From positions 10,722-21,369 of the forward strand of contig DGBF01000029.1 of NCBI GenBank assembly GCA_002384725.1: DNA of 10,648 nucleotides, written 5' to 3'. Below are positions 1 through 7,157 of the stretch, one piece after another. A program made the position numbers and the translations under genes. Position 1 is the first letter of the stretch. Each line of letters opens with the position of its first letter. The DNA is from Flavobacteriales bacterium UBA4011. Its GTDB lineage: Bacteria; Bacteroidota; Bacteroidia; Flavobacteriales_D; Crocinitomicaceae. The notes beneath the pieces are model-generated. The model did no database searches. It saw only the letters and a program-made list of their open reading frames with translations, and had not been told where the DNA came from.

Positions 1-6
1 ATAAAA

Positions 7-1197
7 CTACAAAACCACGTTTGTTTCTTTATCGAAGCGTTTATAAGAGATAAACACAGCAACCATCGCCAATGCTACCATTATTCCAAAACTTAGAAAC
101 AAAAGACCAGGTTCTAAGGTTCCGGCAATCAATTCTTTGGTGGAAAGGACTATGTTTATAACTGGAATACAGGCGGTTACGATGTTTAGATCAATTCCGG
201 GGAACAATCCAACCATAGCTGGTAATACCATTACAATATTCAACGGAGTGATAATGCTTTGCGCTTCTTTAAAGCTTTTGGCATAAACCGCAATAGGCAC
301 CATTACTCCTGCAAAGAAAACGGTCAAAGGGAATAACAAAAAGAAAAGCATCAGTACAAATCCGGGCGTTAAAATGCTTTGTACAATGTCCATAATTTGT
401 GCGTTACCTTCAAAGCTCATCACTTTTATGGCGAAAAATAGTCCTACAAGAGCACTGGTGGCGGCCAATAGTCCTGAGAGAACAACCACGGCCATTTTGC
501 CAATTAAAATCTGAATACGTGATACTGGAGTTGTCAACAGGGTTTCTATAGTTCCTCTTTCTTTTTCCCCGGTAAATAAGTCAATCGCAGGATACATGCA
601 GCCAATAAAGCCAAAAGCAATGAAGACATATGGTAAAATTCCACCTGCCAATCTCCCTATCATTTCTTTTTTAGAAGCTATATTTTTGTATTCGGTAATG
701 ATGGGTTGCAGCTTTTCCTCGTCCAATTCAAGTGCTTTGTACCGTTTTTTCTCCGCATTTTTTTCGACCAGATCCATGTATTTTTCAGCACGATCAGAAA
801 TCCCAAGGTCGGTGGCATTGTAAATTACCGTGCACTTTATGGGTTTCATACTTCGCTCGTTTTCCAAATAATCATTCGGGACAATTAATCCCATTTGAAG
901 CGAGTCATTTTTCACATCTTTTTCCAAGGTAGCTTGGTCAGCGTAGGGTTCCAAATTGAATTCTCCTAGATTTTTAGGCATGTGCATAAATTCTTGAATT
1001 ACAGCACTTTCTACGGCTCCAATGAAACCAATCTTAATGTTCTTTGTCGCCGCTTCTTTTTCGAAGCTACTGCTAATTCCAGCAGTGATATAAAGGATGA
1101 TGGGGAAGACCAAAACAGGTATGAAAATCATCATCATCAGCGTACGTTTATCGCGCAGCGTGTCCTTTAATTCTTTTAAAAATATTTTTAAAATCAT
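7..1197 (-). CDS. natB: ABC-2 type transporter permease, NatB-like
   Basis: Membrane subunit of an ABC exporter; 396 aa and complete, close to the usual NatB length. Hydrophobic segment 1 is at about residues 20-42. A large hydrophilic, presumably extracytoplasmic domain follows (about 45-180). Five or so hydrophobic segments then lie in the second half (about 182-205, 230-257, 276-305, 317-350 and 363-384). This is the ABC-2 layout of NatB, with the loop GEKERGTIETLLTTPVSR at 210-227, the conserved stretch thought to contact the ATPase. The start codon overlaps the natA stop (ATGA, 1194-1197), so the two are translationally coupled and probably form one complex. Bacillus subtilis NatAB exports Na+, but related pairs elsewhere have unknown substrates, so the substrate here is open. 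It has no fused C-terminal CPBP protease domain, which some relatives carry. Confidence 0.9.
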   Translation of the reverse strand: MILKIFLKELKDTLRDKRTLMMMIFIPVLVFPIILYITAGISSSFEKEAATKNIKIGFIGAVESAVIQEFMHMPKNLGEFNLEPYADQATLEKDVKNDSLQMGLIVPNDYLENERSMKPIKCTVIYNATDLGISDRAEKYMDLVEKNAEKKRYKALELDEEKLQPIITEYKNIASKKEMIGRLAGGILPYVFIAFGFIGCMYPAIDLFTGEKERGTIETLLTTPVSRIQILIGKMAVVVLSGLLAATSALVGLFFAIKVMSFEGNAQIMDIVQSILTPGFVLMLFFLLFPLTVFFAGVMVPIAVYAKSFKEAQSIITPLNIVMVLPAMVGLFPGIDLNIVTACIPVINIVLSTKELIAGTLEPGLLFLSFGIMVALAMVAVFISYKRFDKETNVVL

Positions 1198-1970
1198 GCT
1201 GTCACGGTATTAGCTTCGTTGATAATTCGAATGAATTCCCCTGTTAATGTTTTGGCTTGTTGGTTCGCTCTAAACTCGTCCATTGTTCCGTTGTACAGTA
1301 ATTTGCCTTTGTGAACAATCGCCATATCATCACATAACAAATCGACTTCACTCATGATGTGACTAGAAAAAATGACTGTTTTACCTTCGTTTTTGCAATC
1401 GCGGATTAAGGAAATAATATTTTCGGCTGTGATGACGTCCAATCCACTGGTTGGTTCATCGAACACAATTACTTCAGGATCGTGAATCATCGTTCGACAA
1501 ATCGAGACCTTTTGTTTCATCCCCGTGGAAAGCTTTCCAATGCTTTTGTTCTGAAATTCGTTCATGTCTAATAGCGTGAACAATCTTTCTTTTCTTTCTT
1601 TAAAGTCAGCATCGTTAACCTTATACAGGTCAGCGAAGTACTTGACCAATTCGTTGGGTGTAAGTCGCGCGTAAAGACCGGCAGAACCTGTAAGGAAACC
1701 AATCTTTCTTCTCGCTTCTTGTGGCTCTTTTATTGCGTCTATTCCTGCAATTTCTATGCTTCCGCTGGTCGGTTTGAAGATGGTGGAAAGCATGCGCATG
1801 GTCGTTGTTTTTCCTGCACCGTTTGGTCCGAGCAAAGAAAAGATTCTCCCAGGCTGACATTCAAATGAAATATTGTCAACGGCAACTGTGATTTTATTAG
1901 TGGTTGCGAGTTCCTTTCGCTGTGTTTTGCCGAGCTGAAATTCTTTGTAAAGGTTTTCGACTTTTATCAT
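1194..1970 (-). CDS. natA: ABC transporter ATP-binding protein, NatA-like
   Basis: Cytoplasmic ATPase (258 aa) that would power the adjacent NatB-like permease. Visible motifs are Walker A GPNGAGKT (48-55), the signature LSTGMKQK (147-154, a variant of LSGGQ), Walker B VIVFDEP (167-173, with Asp171 and catalytic Glu172), the D-loop SGLD, and the switch His204 in FSSH. The Q-loop region reads GFLTGSAGLYARLTPNE (91-107) and has no glutamine, as in several NatA/drug-type ATPases. A short insertion rich in Lys, Arg and Thr lies at about 15-28, between the first two strands. The purine-rich GAAGAGA just upstream of the ATG (1974-1980, read on the minus strand) could serve as a ribosome binding site. 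The gene is first in a two-gene operon with natB. The family is certain; the transported substrate is not. Confidence 0.93.
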   Translation of the reverse strand: MIKVENLYKEFQLGKTQRKELATTNKITVAVDNISFECQPGRIFSLLGPNGAGKTTTMRMLSTIFKPTSGSIEIAGIDAIKEPQEARRKIGFLTGSAGLYARLTPNELVKYFADLYKVNDADFKERKERLFTLLDMNEFQNKSIGKLSTGMKQKVSICRTMIHDPEVIVFDEPTSGLDVITAENIISLIRDCKNEGKTVIFSSHIMSEVDLLCDDMAIVHKGKLLYNGTMDEFRANQQAKTLTGEFIRIINEANTVTA

Positions 1971-1991
1971 AGTTCTCTTCTAGTTTCAAAC

Positions 1992-1999
1992 CAAAAATA
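1992..1999 (-). promoter_or_regulatory. Candidate Bacteroidota -7 box for natAB
   Basis: On the minus strand this reads TATTTTTG, an exact fit to the TAnnTTTG -7 element used by the Bacteroidota primary sigma factor. It lies 21 bp before the natA start, which would give a leader of roughly 15 nt. No clear -33 TTTG is visible at the usual distance, so the call rests on one box in an AT-rich region. Confidence 0.35.
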
Positions 2000-2011
2000 A
2001 CATTTTTACAA

Positions 2012-2112
2012 CGTTGACTTAGGTTTTTGATCATTGACGGCTAAAAATTAACAGTAATTACCCTTTTTATTAAAAGATGAATAAAGTCAATATAAACCTT
2101 CAATAGTCAACG
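2012..2112. repeat. Nested imperfect inverted repeat between ttcA and natA
   Basis: Three arm pairs occur in nested order: CGTTGACT (2012-2019) with AGTCAACG (2105-2112), AGGTTT (2021-2026) with AAACCT (2094-2099), and ATTGAC (2033-2038) with GTCAAT (2086-2091). A further small palindrome, CTTTT-TATT-AAAAG (2063-2076), sits in the middle. All 20 paired bases of the three outer arms are perfect; the bulges between them are uneven. The element fills most of the 152-bp gap between ttcA and natA. It lies upstream of the candidate natA promoter, so it would be transcribed only by read-through from ttcA. It has no U-tract typical of an intrinsic terminator. It could be a folded RNA, a protein-binding dyad or a relic of a small repeat; the sequence alone does not decide. 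Confidence 0.55.
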
Positions 2113-2122
2113 GTCGATATAA

Positions 2123-2905
2123 CTAACCAATCAAAGCATTAAAATCATACAGCTCACTATCCAAAAGGTGTGACGGTTTCACATTCTTCATGGCATTAAA
2201 AACAGAAGTCGATCGACCGGGAAATTCTTCGTCCCATTCTTTGATCATTTTCTTCACCTTTTTACGCATCATATTTTCTTGCGAACCACAAAGCGTACAA
2301 GGAATAATGGGGAATTGCTTTCCTTCAGAATAGATTTCGATCTCTTGTTCTTTGCAGAAAATCAAAGGTCGAATAACGATGTGTTCACCATTGTCGGTTT
2401 TGTATTTCGCAGGCATTGTTTCCAATTTAGCGCCATTGAACAAGTTCATAAAAAAGGTTTCCAAGGCGTCGTCTCGGTGATGTCCCAAAGCAATTTTAGT
2501 CGCGCCAAGGTCTTTCGCCATTGTGTATAAATTTCCTCTTCGTAATCGAGAACACAAACTACACATGGTTTGACCAGGTAGTGTTTTTTCGACAACGATG
2601 CTGTACGTGTCTTTTTCGACAACCTTAAATTCAACCCCTAAATTGGTCAAATAATTCGGCAATATTTCTTCTGGAAATCCGGGTTGTTTTTGGTCCAAAT
2701 TAACAGCAACTATACTAAATTCAATATTCGATTCTTTTTGATAGTGCAGCAGCATCTCGAGCATGGTATAACTGTCTTTTCCGCCCGAAAGGCAAACCAT
2801 CACTTTGTCACCATTCTCAATCATGTTGTAGGTTTGCCATGCATTCCACACATCTCGTTTCAAGTGTTTTTCAGCCCTGATGTAGTCCGCTTTTTGTAAA
2901 ATCAT
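2123..2905 (-). CDS. ttcA: tRNA 2-thiocytidine(32) biosynthesis protein TtcA
   Basis: Iron-sulfur enzyme that activates C32 of certain tRNAs with ATP and replaces the oxygen by sulfur to give 2-thiocytidine. The 260-aa protein shows the PP-loop SGGKDS (40-45) that binds ATP, the first CxxC at Cys115/Cys118 ([11 protein letters not shown]), the GHHRDD motif (141-146) and a second CxxC at Cys203/Cys206 in PCTLCGSQ. In the family three of these cysteines hold a [4Fe-4S] cluster. The C-terminus is shorter than in the roughly 310-aa E. coli enzyme, and no key motif is missing. The ATG at 2903-2905 starts right at the conserved N-terminal region. It is separated from its neighbours by gaps of 152 and 86 bp, both containing GTCAA-type repeats, so it is probably transcribed on its own. 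Confidence 0.95.
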   Translation of the reverse strand: MILQKADYIRAEKHLKRDVWNAWQTYNMIENGDKVMVCLSGGKDSYTMLEMLLHYQKESNIEFSIVAVNLDQKQPGFPEEILPNYLTNLGVEFKVVEKDTYSIVVEKTLPGQTMCSLCSRLRRGNLYTMAKDLGATKIALGHHRDDALETFFMNLFNGAKLETMPAKYKTDNGEHIVIRPLIFCKEQEIEIYSEGKQFPIIPCTLCGSQENMMRKKVKKMIKEWDEEFPGRSTSVFNAMKNVKPSHLLDSELYDFNALIG

Positions 2906-2950
2906 GGGGTAAATTTAGTGAGAAGATTGTTTAAATCTGATTTTACAGCA

Positions 2951-2984
2951 GTCAATGTCAAATGTCAAAAGTCAACTGTCAATG
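2951..2984. repeat. Short heptamer tandem repeat (GTCAAnn)
   Basis: Five consecutive units begin with GTCAA: GTCAAT, GTCAAAT, GTCAAAA, GTCAACT and GTCAATG (one of 6 bp, four of 7 bp). On the minus strand they read as TTGAC words. The array fills the gap between the zinc hydrolase gene (stop at 2992) and ttcA. The last two bases of each unit vary while the first five are invariant. Similar heptamer runs are found between genes in some Bacteroidota and cyanobacteria. Confidence 0.75.
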
Positions 2985-2991
2985 GTTGTAT

Positions 2992-3999
2992 TTAATCACA
3001 AATCCGCCCCTTGTGCGCTCCGCTATGATAATCTTCTTCGAGCTTTTTCAATTCTTTGATAAACTCATCTGAAGGGGGAGTGTTCTGCAATTTCTGCAAA
3101 TCGGGCTGACCAGCATCGACCCAAGCCGTATACCAAATGGTGCCGACGGAAATAATCGAAGACCTCAAACGTCCTTCAACCATATTGCCCATCATGGTGT
3201 GATAGGCTTGCGAAAAGTCGTAAGAATACGTTTGAACGGTGACATTTCCTCGTTGTTCAAAGCTGTATTTTTTATCCTTCGGGAAGGTTTCGGTTAGCTT
3301 TTTTTCAAAACTGAGTACGGAATCCACCGCATAATGCGATTGCTCTACTATATTCCAAAAGAAACCCGATAAATCGGAGACGTGTTTTGCTTTGCCTACG
3401 AAATAATCGTAATCCGCTTCGTTGATTTCCACCAAACGACTTTCCCAAAGCCCATGAATGCCTCGCTGTCCCGTCATTTGACCATTGTAATTCTCAGTCG
3501 TATGAAGCGGAACATGCGCATCACCAATGTAATGTCCAATGTCGGCGGAATATTTTAGAATTAAGTCTACGTTTTTGTTTTCAAAGGCACGTTGGAGTCT
3601 CATTTTCATGACCTGTAAATGCCAAGGCACAATTCCATATGCTTGCAGCGTATCTTCAGAGAATTTAGCTACTGCATCATACCATTTTCTAGGTACGTTG
3701 TTGAAAGGGTTTTCTCCGTCTTTGGCATAATGATCGATGTCTATGTAGTGACATTGCGCTTCACCTTCCATGGCATATCTGCGCTTATCCGGGTCGACGG
3801 CATGTTCAGTCAAATATTCAATGTGCTCTTTGTAAAACCCAAACATTTCGGGTGGAAGGGTGAAGATGGCAATACGGTTGATTCTTTTGTGTGCGAAAAA
3901 TCCCCATTTCTTATTGATGGAATTGTTCGATGGCACTAAGCTCATTCCCAGAGGAATAATAAAAATAAGAAGGTATTTAAAGTTGAACCAGTTTGCCAT
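2992..3999 (-). CDS. Zinc-dependent phospholipase C / S1-P1 nuclease-like hydrolase
   Basis: Probable exported or membrane-anchored phosphodiesterase of 335 aa. The fold family binds three zinc ions with nine ligands, and all nine can be placed: Trp32, His37, Asp71, His84, His156, Asp160, His166, His182 and Glu186. The spacings Trp-x4-His (32/37), His-x3-Asp-x5-His (156/160/166, in HYIGDAHVPLH) and His-x3-acid (182/186, in HGLWES) match P1 nuclease and Bacillus cereus phospholipase C. The last ligand is Glu, as in the phospholipase, rather than the Asp of P1. Residues 8-23 are hydrophobic after a Lys, as in a signal peptide or anchor, but no Ala-x-Ala cleavage site precedes Trp32. The ATG at 3997-3999 lies inside the end of comB (23-bp overlap), implying coupled translation. 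The next in-frame Met (19) would lose the membrane segment. Whether it cuts lipids or nucleic acids cannot be read from the sequence. Confidence 0.82.
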   Translation of the reverse strand: MANWFNFKYLLIFIIPLGMSLVPSNNSINKKWGFFAHKRINRIAIFTLPPEMFGFYKEHIEYLTEHAVDPDKRRYAMEGEAQCHYIDIDHYAKDGENPFNNVPRKWYDAVAKFSEDTLQAYGIVPWHLQVMKMRLQRAFENKNVDLILKYSADIGHYIGDAHVPLHTTENYNGQMTGQRGIHGLWESRLVEINEADYDYFVGKAKHVSDLSGFFWNIVEQSHYAVDSVLSFEKKLTETFPKDKKYSFEQRGNVTVQTYSYDFSQAYHTMMGNMVEGRLRSSIISVGTIWYTAWVDAGQPDLQKLQNTPPSDEFIKELKKLEEDYHSGAHKGRICD

Positions 4000-4696
4000 T
4001 TTTCAAAATAGGGATAACATCGTTTTGATTGGGTGTCAAGCAATACTTGATATCCTCATTCAAATTTAAGTTTTTTAATCGTCTTCTATGTGAACTTGAT
4101 TTTAAAAATCCGAAATAGTTATCTTTAGCTGATAAATAGAGGTATTTGGCAGCAACGGAAGAATCTTCATCACTCACAAAATTACCCGAACCGACCAAAT
4201 ATTCGCAAATAGCACCGGCACAAATCGTATCTTCTAGGTTGAATTTATCTTGCCATCCTGAACAGAGGCAAAGTATATTTTTGTCTTGTTTTTCCAACCA
4301 TTTACACAGCGCCTCTAAGTTCAAAAGCGAACCAACTACCACTATTTCAGCATCTTTCGCGATATCTAACGCTTTGGTGCCATTCGTCGTAGAAAGAACC
4401 ACTTCTTGTCCTCTCAATTCTTCTTTCATATAAGAATAGGGAGAATTTCCAAAATCAAAACCTTCAACGATTTGTCCTTTTCGCTCAGCTCCTGCGAGAA
4501 ATCCTTTTTTCTGATATTCTCGAGCTTCTTCGATCGTTGCCACGGGAATAATTGATTTTACACCGTGTGCAAAAGCCGCGCAAATAGCTGATGTTGCACG
4601 TAATACGTCGATTACAACAACAATTTCGCATTCATCTTTGAAATATTCGTACTCACCCGGAGTAAAACAAACCTCGATGTGTTTTCTGTTTTCCAT
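3977..4696 (-). CDS. comB: ComB-family 2-phosphosulfolactate phosphatase
   Basis: Cytoplasmic Mg2+-dependent phosphatase of the ComB family (239 aa). In methanogens ComB converts 2-phospho-3-sulfolactate to sulfolactate for coenzyme M. Family landmarks are VVIDVLRATSAI (27-38, with Asp30 and Arg33), AGAERKG (68-74), GFDFGNSP (79-86), STTNGT (102-107) and LCSG followed by NLEDTICAG (153-161). The start is placed at the ATG 4694-4696. A TTG three codons upstream would extend the frame, but it falls inside a TAnnTTTG promoter-like box. Bacteroidota make no coenzyme M and no comA or comC is present here, so the true substrate may be another 2-phospho-hydroxyacid or a sulfolactate used elsewhere. 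It lies 17 bp after the DUF3817 gene and overlaps the next gene by 23 bp, so it probably belongs to a uvrB-initiated or internal operon. Confidence 0.87.
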   Translation of the reverse strand: MENRKHIEVCFTPGEYEYFKDECEIVVVIDVLRATSAICAAFAHGVKSIIPVATIEEAREYQKKGFLAGAERKGQIVEGFDFGNSPYSYMKEELRGQEVVLSTTNGTKALDIAKDAEIVVVGSLLNLEALCKWLEKQDKNILCLCSGWQDKFNLEDTICAGAICEYLVGSGNFVSDEDSSVAAKYLYLSAKDNYFGFLKSSSHRRRLKNLNLNEDIKYCLTPNQNDVIPILKNGKLVQL

Positions 4697-4702
4697 GCGC
4701 GA

Positions 4703-4710
4703 CAAAGTTA
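4703..4710 (-). promoter_or_regulatory. Candidate -7 box directly before comB
   Basis: On the minus strand this reads TAACTTTG, an exact match to TAnnTTTG. Only six bases separate it from the comB ATG, so a transcript from here would have almost no leader. It sits in the 17-bp gap after the DUF3817 stop and would give comB and the zinc hydrolase transcription independent of uvrB. No clear -33 element is seen. Confidence 0.4.
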
Positions 4711-4713
4711 AAA

Positions 4714-5025
4714 TTAAATGCTTTGCTTATTCCCTGTTTCTTTGGACAGAATGCTTTTGTCCGCCCAAAAAGTACCAAACGGAACAATGGAAGCTAAAAA
4801 GAGTAGAAAAACTTTACCCAAGCTCCATTTTCGTTCAATGAAATTCAAATACAACCAGACTAAATAGAGAATGAAAAGCAATCCGTGTGCGTATCCAACA
4901 ATTTTATTGGGTAAGCCCATTTTAAATCCATATTTCAAAGCCATAGTGATTCCTAGCATTAAATAAGAGATTCCTTCAAGTATAGCGATGGCTCGGAATT
5001 GGGAGAGTATGGTTTTAAAATTCAT
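4714..5025 (-). CDS. DUF3817 family integral membrane protein
   Basis: Small inner membrane protein of 103 aa with three hydrophobic helices at about 11-31, 42-63 and 68-88. The pattern FRAIAILEGISYL near the start, an Ala-His-Gly in the second helix (46-48) and VPFGTF (81-86) at the end of the third fit the DUF3817 (YdzA-like) family, whose function is unknown. The C-terminus is short, polar and probably cytoplasmic. Its ATG overlaps the uvrB stop by four bases (ATGA, 5022-5025), so its translation is coupled to uvrB. That is a matter of gene order; no repair role can be deduced from the protein. Confidence 0.85.
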   Translation of the reverse strand: MNFKTILSQFRAIAILEGISYLMLGITMALKYGFKMGLPNKIVGYAHGLLFILYLVWLYLNFIERKWSLGKVFLLFLASIVPFGTFWADKSILSKETGNKQSI

Positions 5026-7052
5026 TTTTCAACATGTTTTTGTAATTCGAATAACTCATCGCGAAGTCGAGCAGCTTCAATGAAATCTAGGTTTTTGGCC
5101 GAGCTTTCCATCGCTTTTTTCGTCGCTTTTATCATTTTTGTCAATTTATCTTGGTCCGCATAACTGCCCTGATGTTCAGCCGCCATTTGGATATTTTCTT
5201 CCTGCTGGTCGTATTGGCGTTTCAATATTTTTGTTGCAGAATCACCGTCGGCCACTTTCGTCGACTCCATAATTCGGTCTTTCGACTTGTTCAATGCCGT
5301 TGGAACCATGTTATGTTCAACATTATACGCATGTTGAATTTCTCTTCTGCGTTCCGTTTCTTCCATGGTTTGTTTCATGGAATCCGTCATTTTATCGGCA
5401 TACATGATGACGCGTCCATCTACGTTACGAGCGGCACGTCCAACAGTTTGAACTAATGCTCGAGTGCTTCGAAGAAATCCTTCTTTATCTGCATCAATAA
5501 TTGCGACTAAGGAAACTTCTGGCAAATCCAATCCTTCACGAAGTAGATTAACGCCTATCAAAACATCAAATGTCCCCAAACGAAGTTGACGTAATATTTC
5601 AACACGTTCTATCGTATCAATATCGCTATGAATGTATCGACAAAGAATCCCCAATTTATCCAGATATTTCTGCAATTCCTCTGCCATTCGCTTGGTTAGC
5701 GTCGTAACTAGAGTTCGTTCACTTTTCTCAACCCGAATCTGAATTTCATGAATCAAATCATCAATCTGATTCAAACTTGATCGAACTTCGATAATTGGGT
5801 CCAAAAGGCCGGTGGGACGAATAACCTGTTCCACGATAATTCCTTCTGAACGCTCTAACTCATAGTCGGCAGGAGTGGCAGAAACGTAAACAATTTGATT
5901 CAACAACTGATCAAACTCCTCAAATTTCAAGGGTCTGTTATCCATTGCGGCTTGAATACGGAAACCATAATCGACTAAATTGATTTTCCTCGAACGGTCA
6001 CCACCATACATTGCTTTGATTTGCGGCAAGGTTACGTGGCTTTCGTCAATTACCATTAAATAGTCGTCTGGGAAATAATCCAGCAAGCAGAAAGGTCGTG
6101 TTCCAGGTTCTCGTTGATCGAAGTATCGGGAGTAATTTTCTATTCCAGAACAGTACCCCAATTCCCGCATCATTTCCAAATCGTATTCAGTTCTTTCCTT
6201 TAAACGATTGGCTTCTTCGTGTTTACCTTCGTTGTTGAAAGCGTCAAATTGCTTGCCTAAATCAATGGTGATAGCATCAATAGCTTTTCGCGTTGTTTCA
6301 GGACTACTTACGAAAATGTTGGCGGGATAAATATTGATTTCATTCAAAACCTCCAAAGTGCTGTTATTCAAAGGGTCAATCGTCGATATTTTTTCAATAT
6401 CGTCTCCCCAGAATTCAACTCGTAGCGCATAATCCGCATATGCCAAATAGATATCAATCGTATCACCTTTTACGCGAAATTGACCTCTAGAAAGCTCATT
6501 TACCGAGCGTGAATATAGGTTTTCGACTAATCGAAGCAGAAACTTATTTCGAGGAATGGTTTGTCCTACATGAATGGGCATGACGCTTTTCGCAAACTCA
6601 TTCGGATTCCCAATACCATAAATACAAGAAACAGATGAAACAACGATAACATCTCTTCGGCCGGAAAGAAGGGCAGAGGTTGTCGAAAGTCTGAGTTTTT
6701 CAAGTTCATCGTTTATTTGAAGATCCTTTTCGATATAGGTTCCGGTAACAGGTAAGTATGCCTCAGGTTGGTAATAATCATAATACGAAACGAAGTATTC
6801 AACCGAATTTTCAGGAAAAAACTGTTTGAATTCGCCATACAATTGTGCCGCCAAAGTTTTATTGTGACTCAACACCAAAGTAGGTTTCCTAACTTCCTTG
6901 ATGACATTTGCCATGGTAAAGGTTTTTCCTGACCCTGTTACTCCGAGGAGCGTTTGGGCGAAAGCGCCTTCATTAATTCCTTGCACCAAACTTTTTATCG
7001 CTTCGGGTTGATCTCCGGTTGGCTCAAAGTCTGATCGTAATTGGAATTCCAT
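5022..7052 (-). CDS. uvrB: UvrABC excinuclease subunit B
   Basis: Damage-verifying helicase-like subunit of nucleotide excision repair: it receives damaged DNA from UvrA, then binds UvrC for the incisions. At 676 aa it has full family length. Visible are Walker A GVTGSGKT (37-44), the beta-hairpin that clamps the DNA strand (YYDYYQPEAY, 90-99), the DESH box of helicase motif II (336-339), the motif VI segment QTVGRAARN, and a C-terminal UVR coiled-coil domain (about 635-676, with DFIEAARLRDELFELQ) that contacts UvrC. The N-terminus MEFQLRSDFEPTGDQPEAI is the standard start. It is the first gene of the long minus-strand block and is divergent from alx; the 105 bp between the two starts must hold both promoters. 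I see no LexA-type dyad there. It overlaps the DUF3817 gene by four bases. Confidence 0.98.
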   Translation of the reverse strand: MEFQLRSDFEPTGDQPEAIKSLVQGINEGAFAQTLLGVTGSGKTFTMANVIKEVRKPTLVLSHNKTLAAQLYGEFKQFFPENSVEYFVSYYDYYQPEAYLPVTGTYIEKDLQINDELEKLRLSTTSALLSGRRDVIVVSSVSCIYGIGNPNEFAKSVMPIHVGQTIPRNKFLLRLVENLYSRSVNELSRGQFRVKGDTIDIYLAYADYALRVEFWGDDIEKISTIDPLNNSTLEVLNEINIYPANIFVSSPETTRKAIDAITIDLGKQFDAFNNEGKHEEANRLKERTEYDLEMMRELGYCSGIENYSRYFDQREPGTRPFCLLDYFPDDYLMVIDESHVTLPQIKAMYGGDRSRKINLVDYGFRIQAAMDNRPLKFEEFDQLLNQIVYVSATPADYELERSEGIIVEQVIRPTGLLDPIIEVRSSLNQIDDLIHEIQIRVEKSERTLVTTLTKRMAEELQKYLDKLGILCRYIHSDIDTIERVEILRQLRLGTFDVLIGVNLLREGLDLPEVSLVAIIDADKEGFLRSTRALVQTVGRAARNVDGRVIMYADKMTDSMKQTMEETERRREIQHAYNVEHNMVPTALNKSKDRIMESTKVADGDSATKILKRQYDQQEENIQMAAEHQGSYADQDKLTKMIKATKKAMESSAKNLDFIEAARLRDELFELQKHVEK

Positions 7053-7092
7053 GCTGAGTTTATTGAAGTGTAAAAATAGGAATAATTCATGC

Positions 7093-7127
7093 TTTCAGCG
7101 ATTAACAATGGAGTTTAATTATATTTG
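7093..7127 (+). promoter_or_regulatory. Candidate Bacteroidota promoter for alx-dinB
   Basis: TATATTTG (7120-7127) fits the -7 consensus TAnnTTTG exactly. A degenerate -33 element, TTTC, lies at 7093-7096, giving a 23-bp spacer. A transcript would begin near 7132, leaving a leader of about 25 nt before the ATG at 7158. That leader is too short to hold a manganese (yybP-ykoY) riboswitch, which precedes alx in E. coli. Confidence 0.45.
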
Positions 7128-7157
7128 AATACTTATTTTCAAAAGAGCTCGTTTCCC

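Noticed and set aside
2910..2917. TAAATTTA as a -7 promoter box for ttcA
   Set aside because: The final G of the consensus is missing, the sequence is palindromic AT, and it lies only four bases from the ATG.
2951..2984. Possible CRISPR array
   Set aside because: The units are 6-7 bp with no spacers, and no cas gene is near.
4146..4433. Plus-strand open frame of 95 codons
   Set aside because: It lies wholly antisense to comB and has no family resemblance.
7071..7078. TATTTTTA (minus strand) as a -7 box for uvrB
   Set aside because: The final G is missing, and the only TTG upstream is too far away (27-bp spacer), so it is not supported as a promoter.
7053..7157. Manganese (yybP-ykoY) riboswitch or LexA operator before alx/uvrB
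   Set aside because: The predicted alx leader is only about 25 nt, and no LexA-type dyad can be read in the divergent region.
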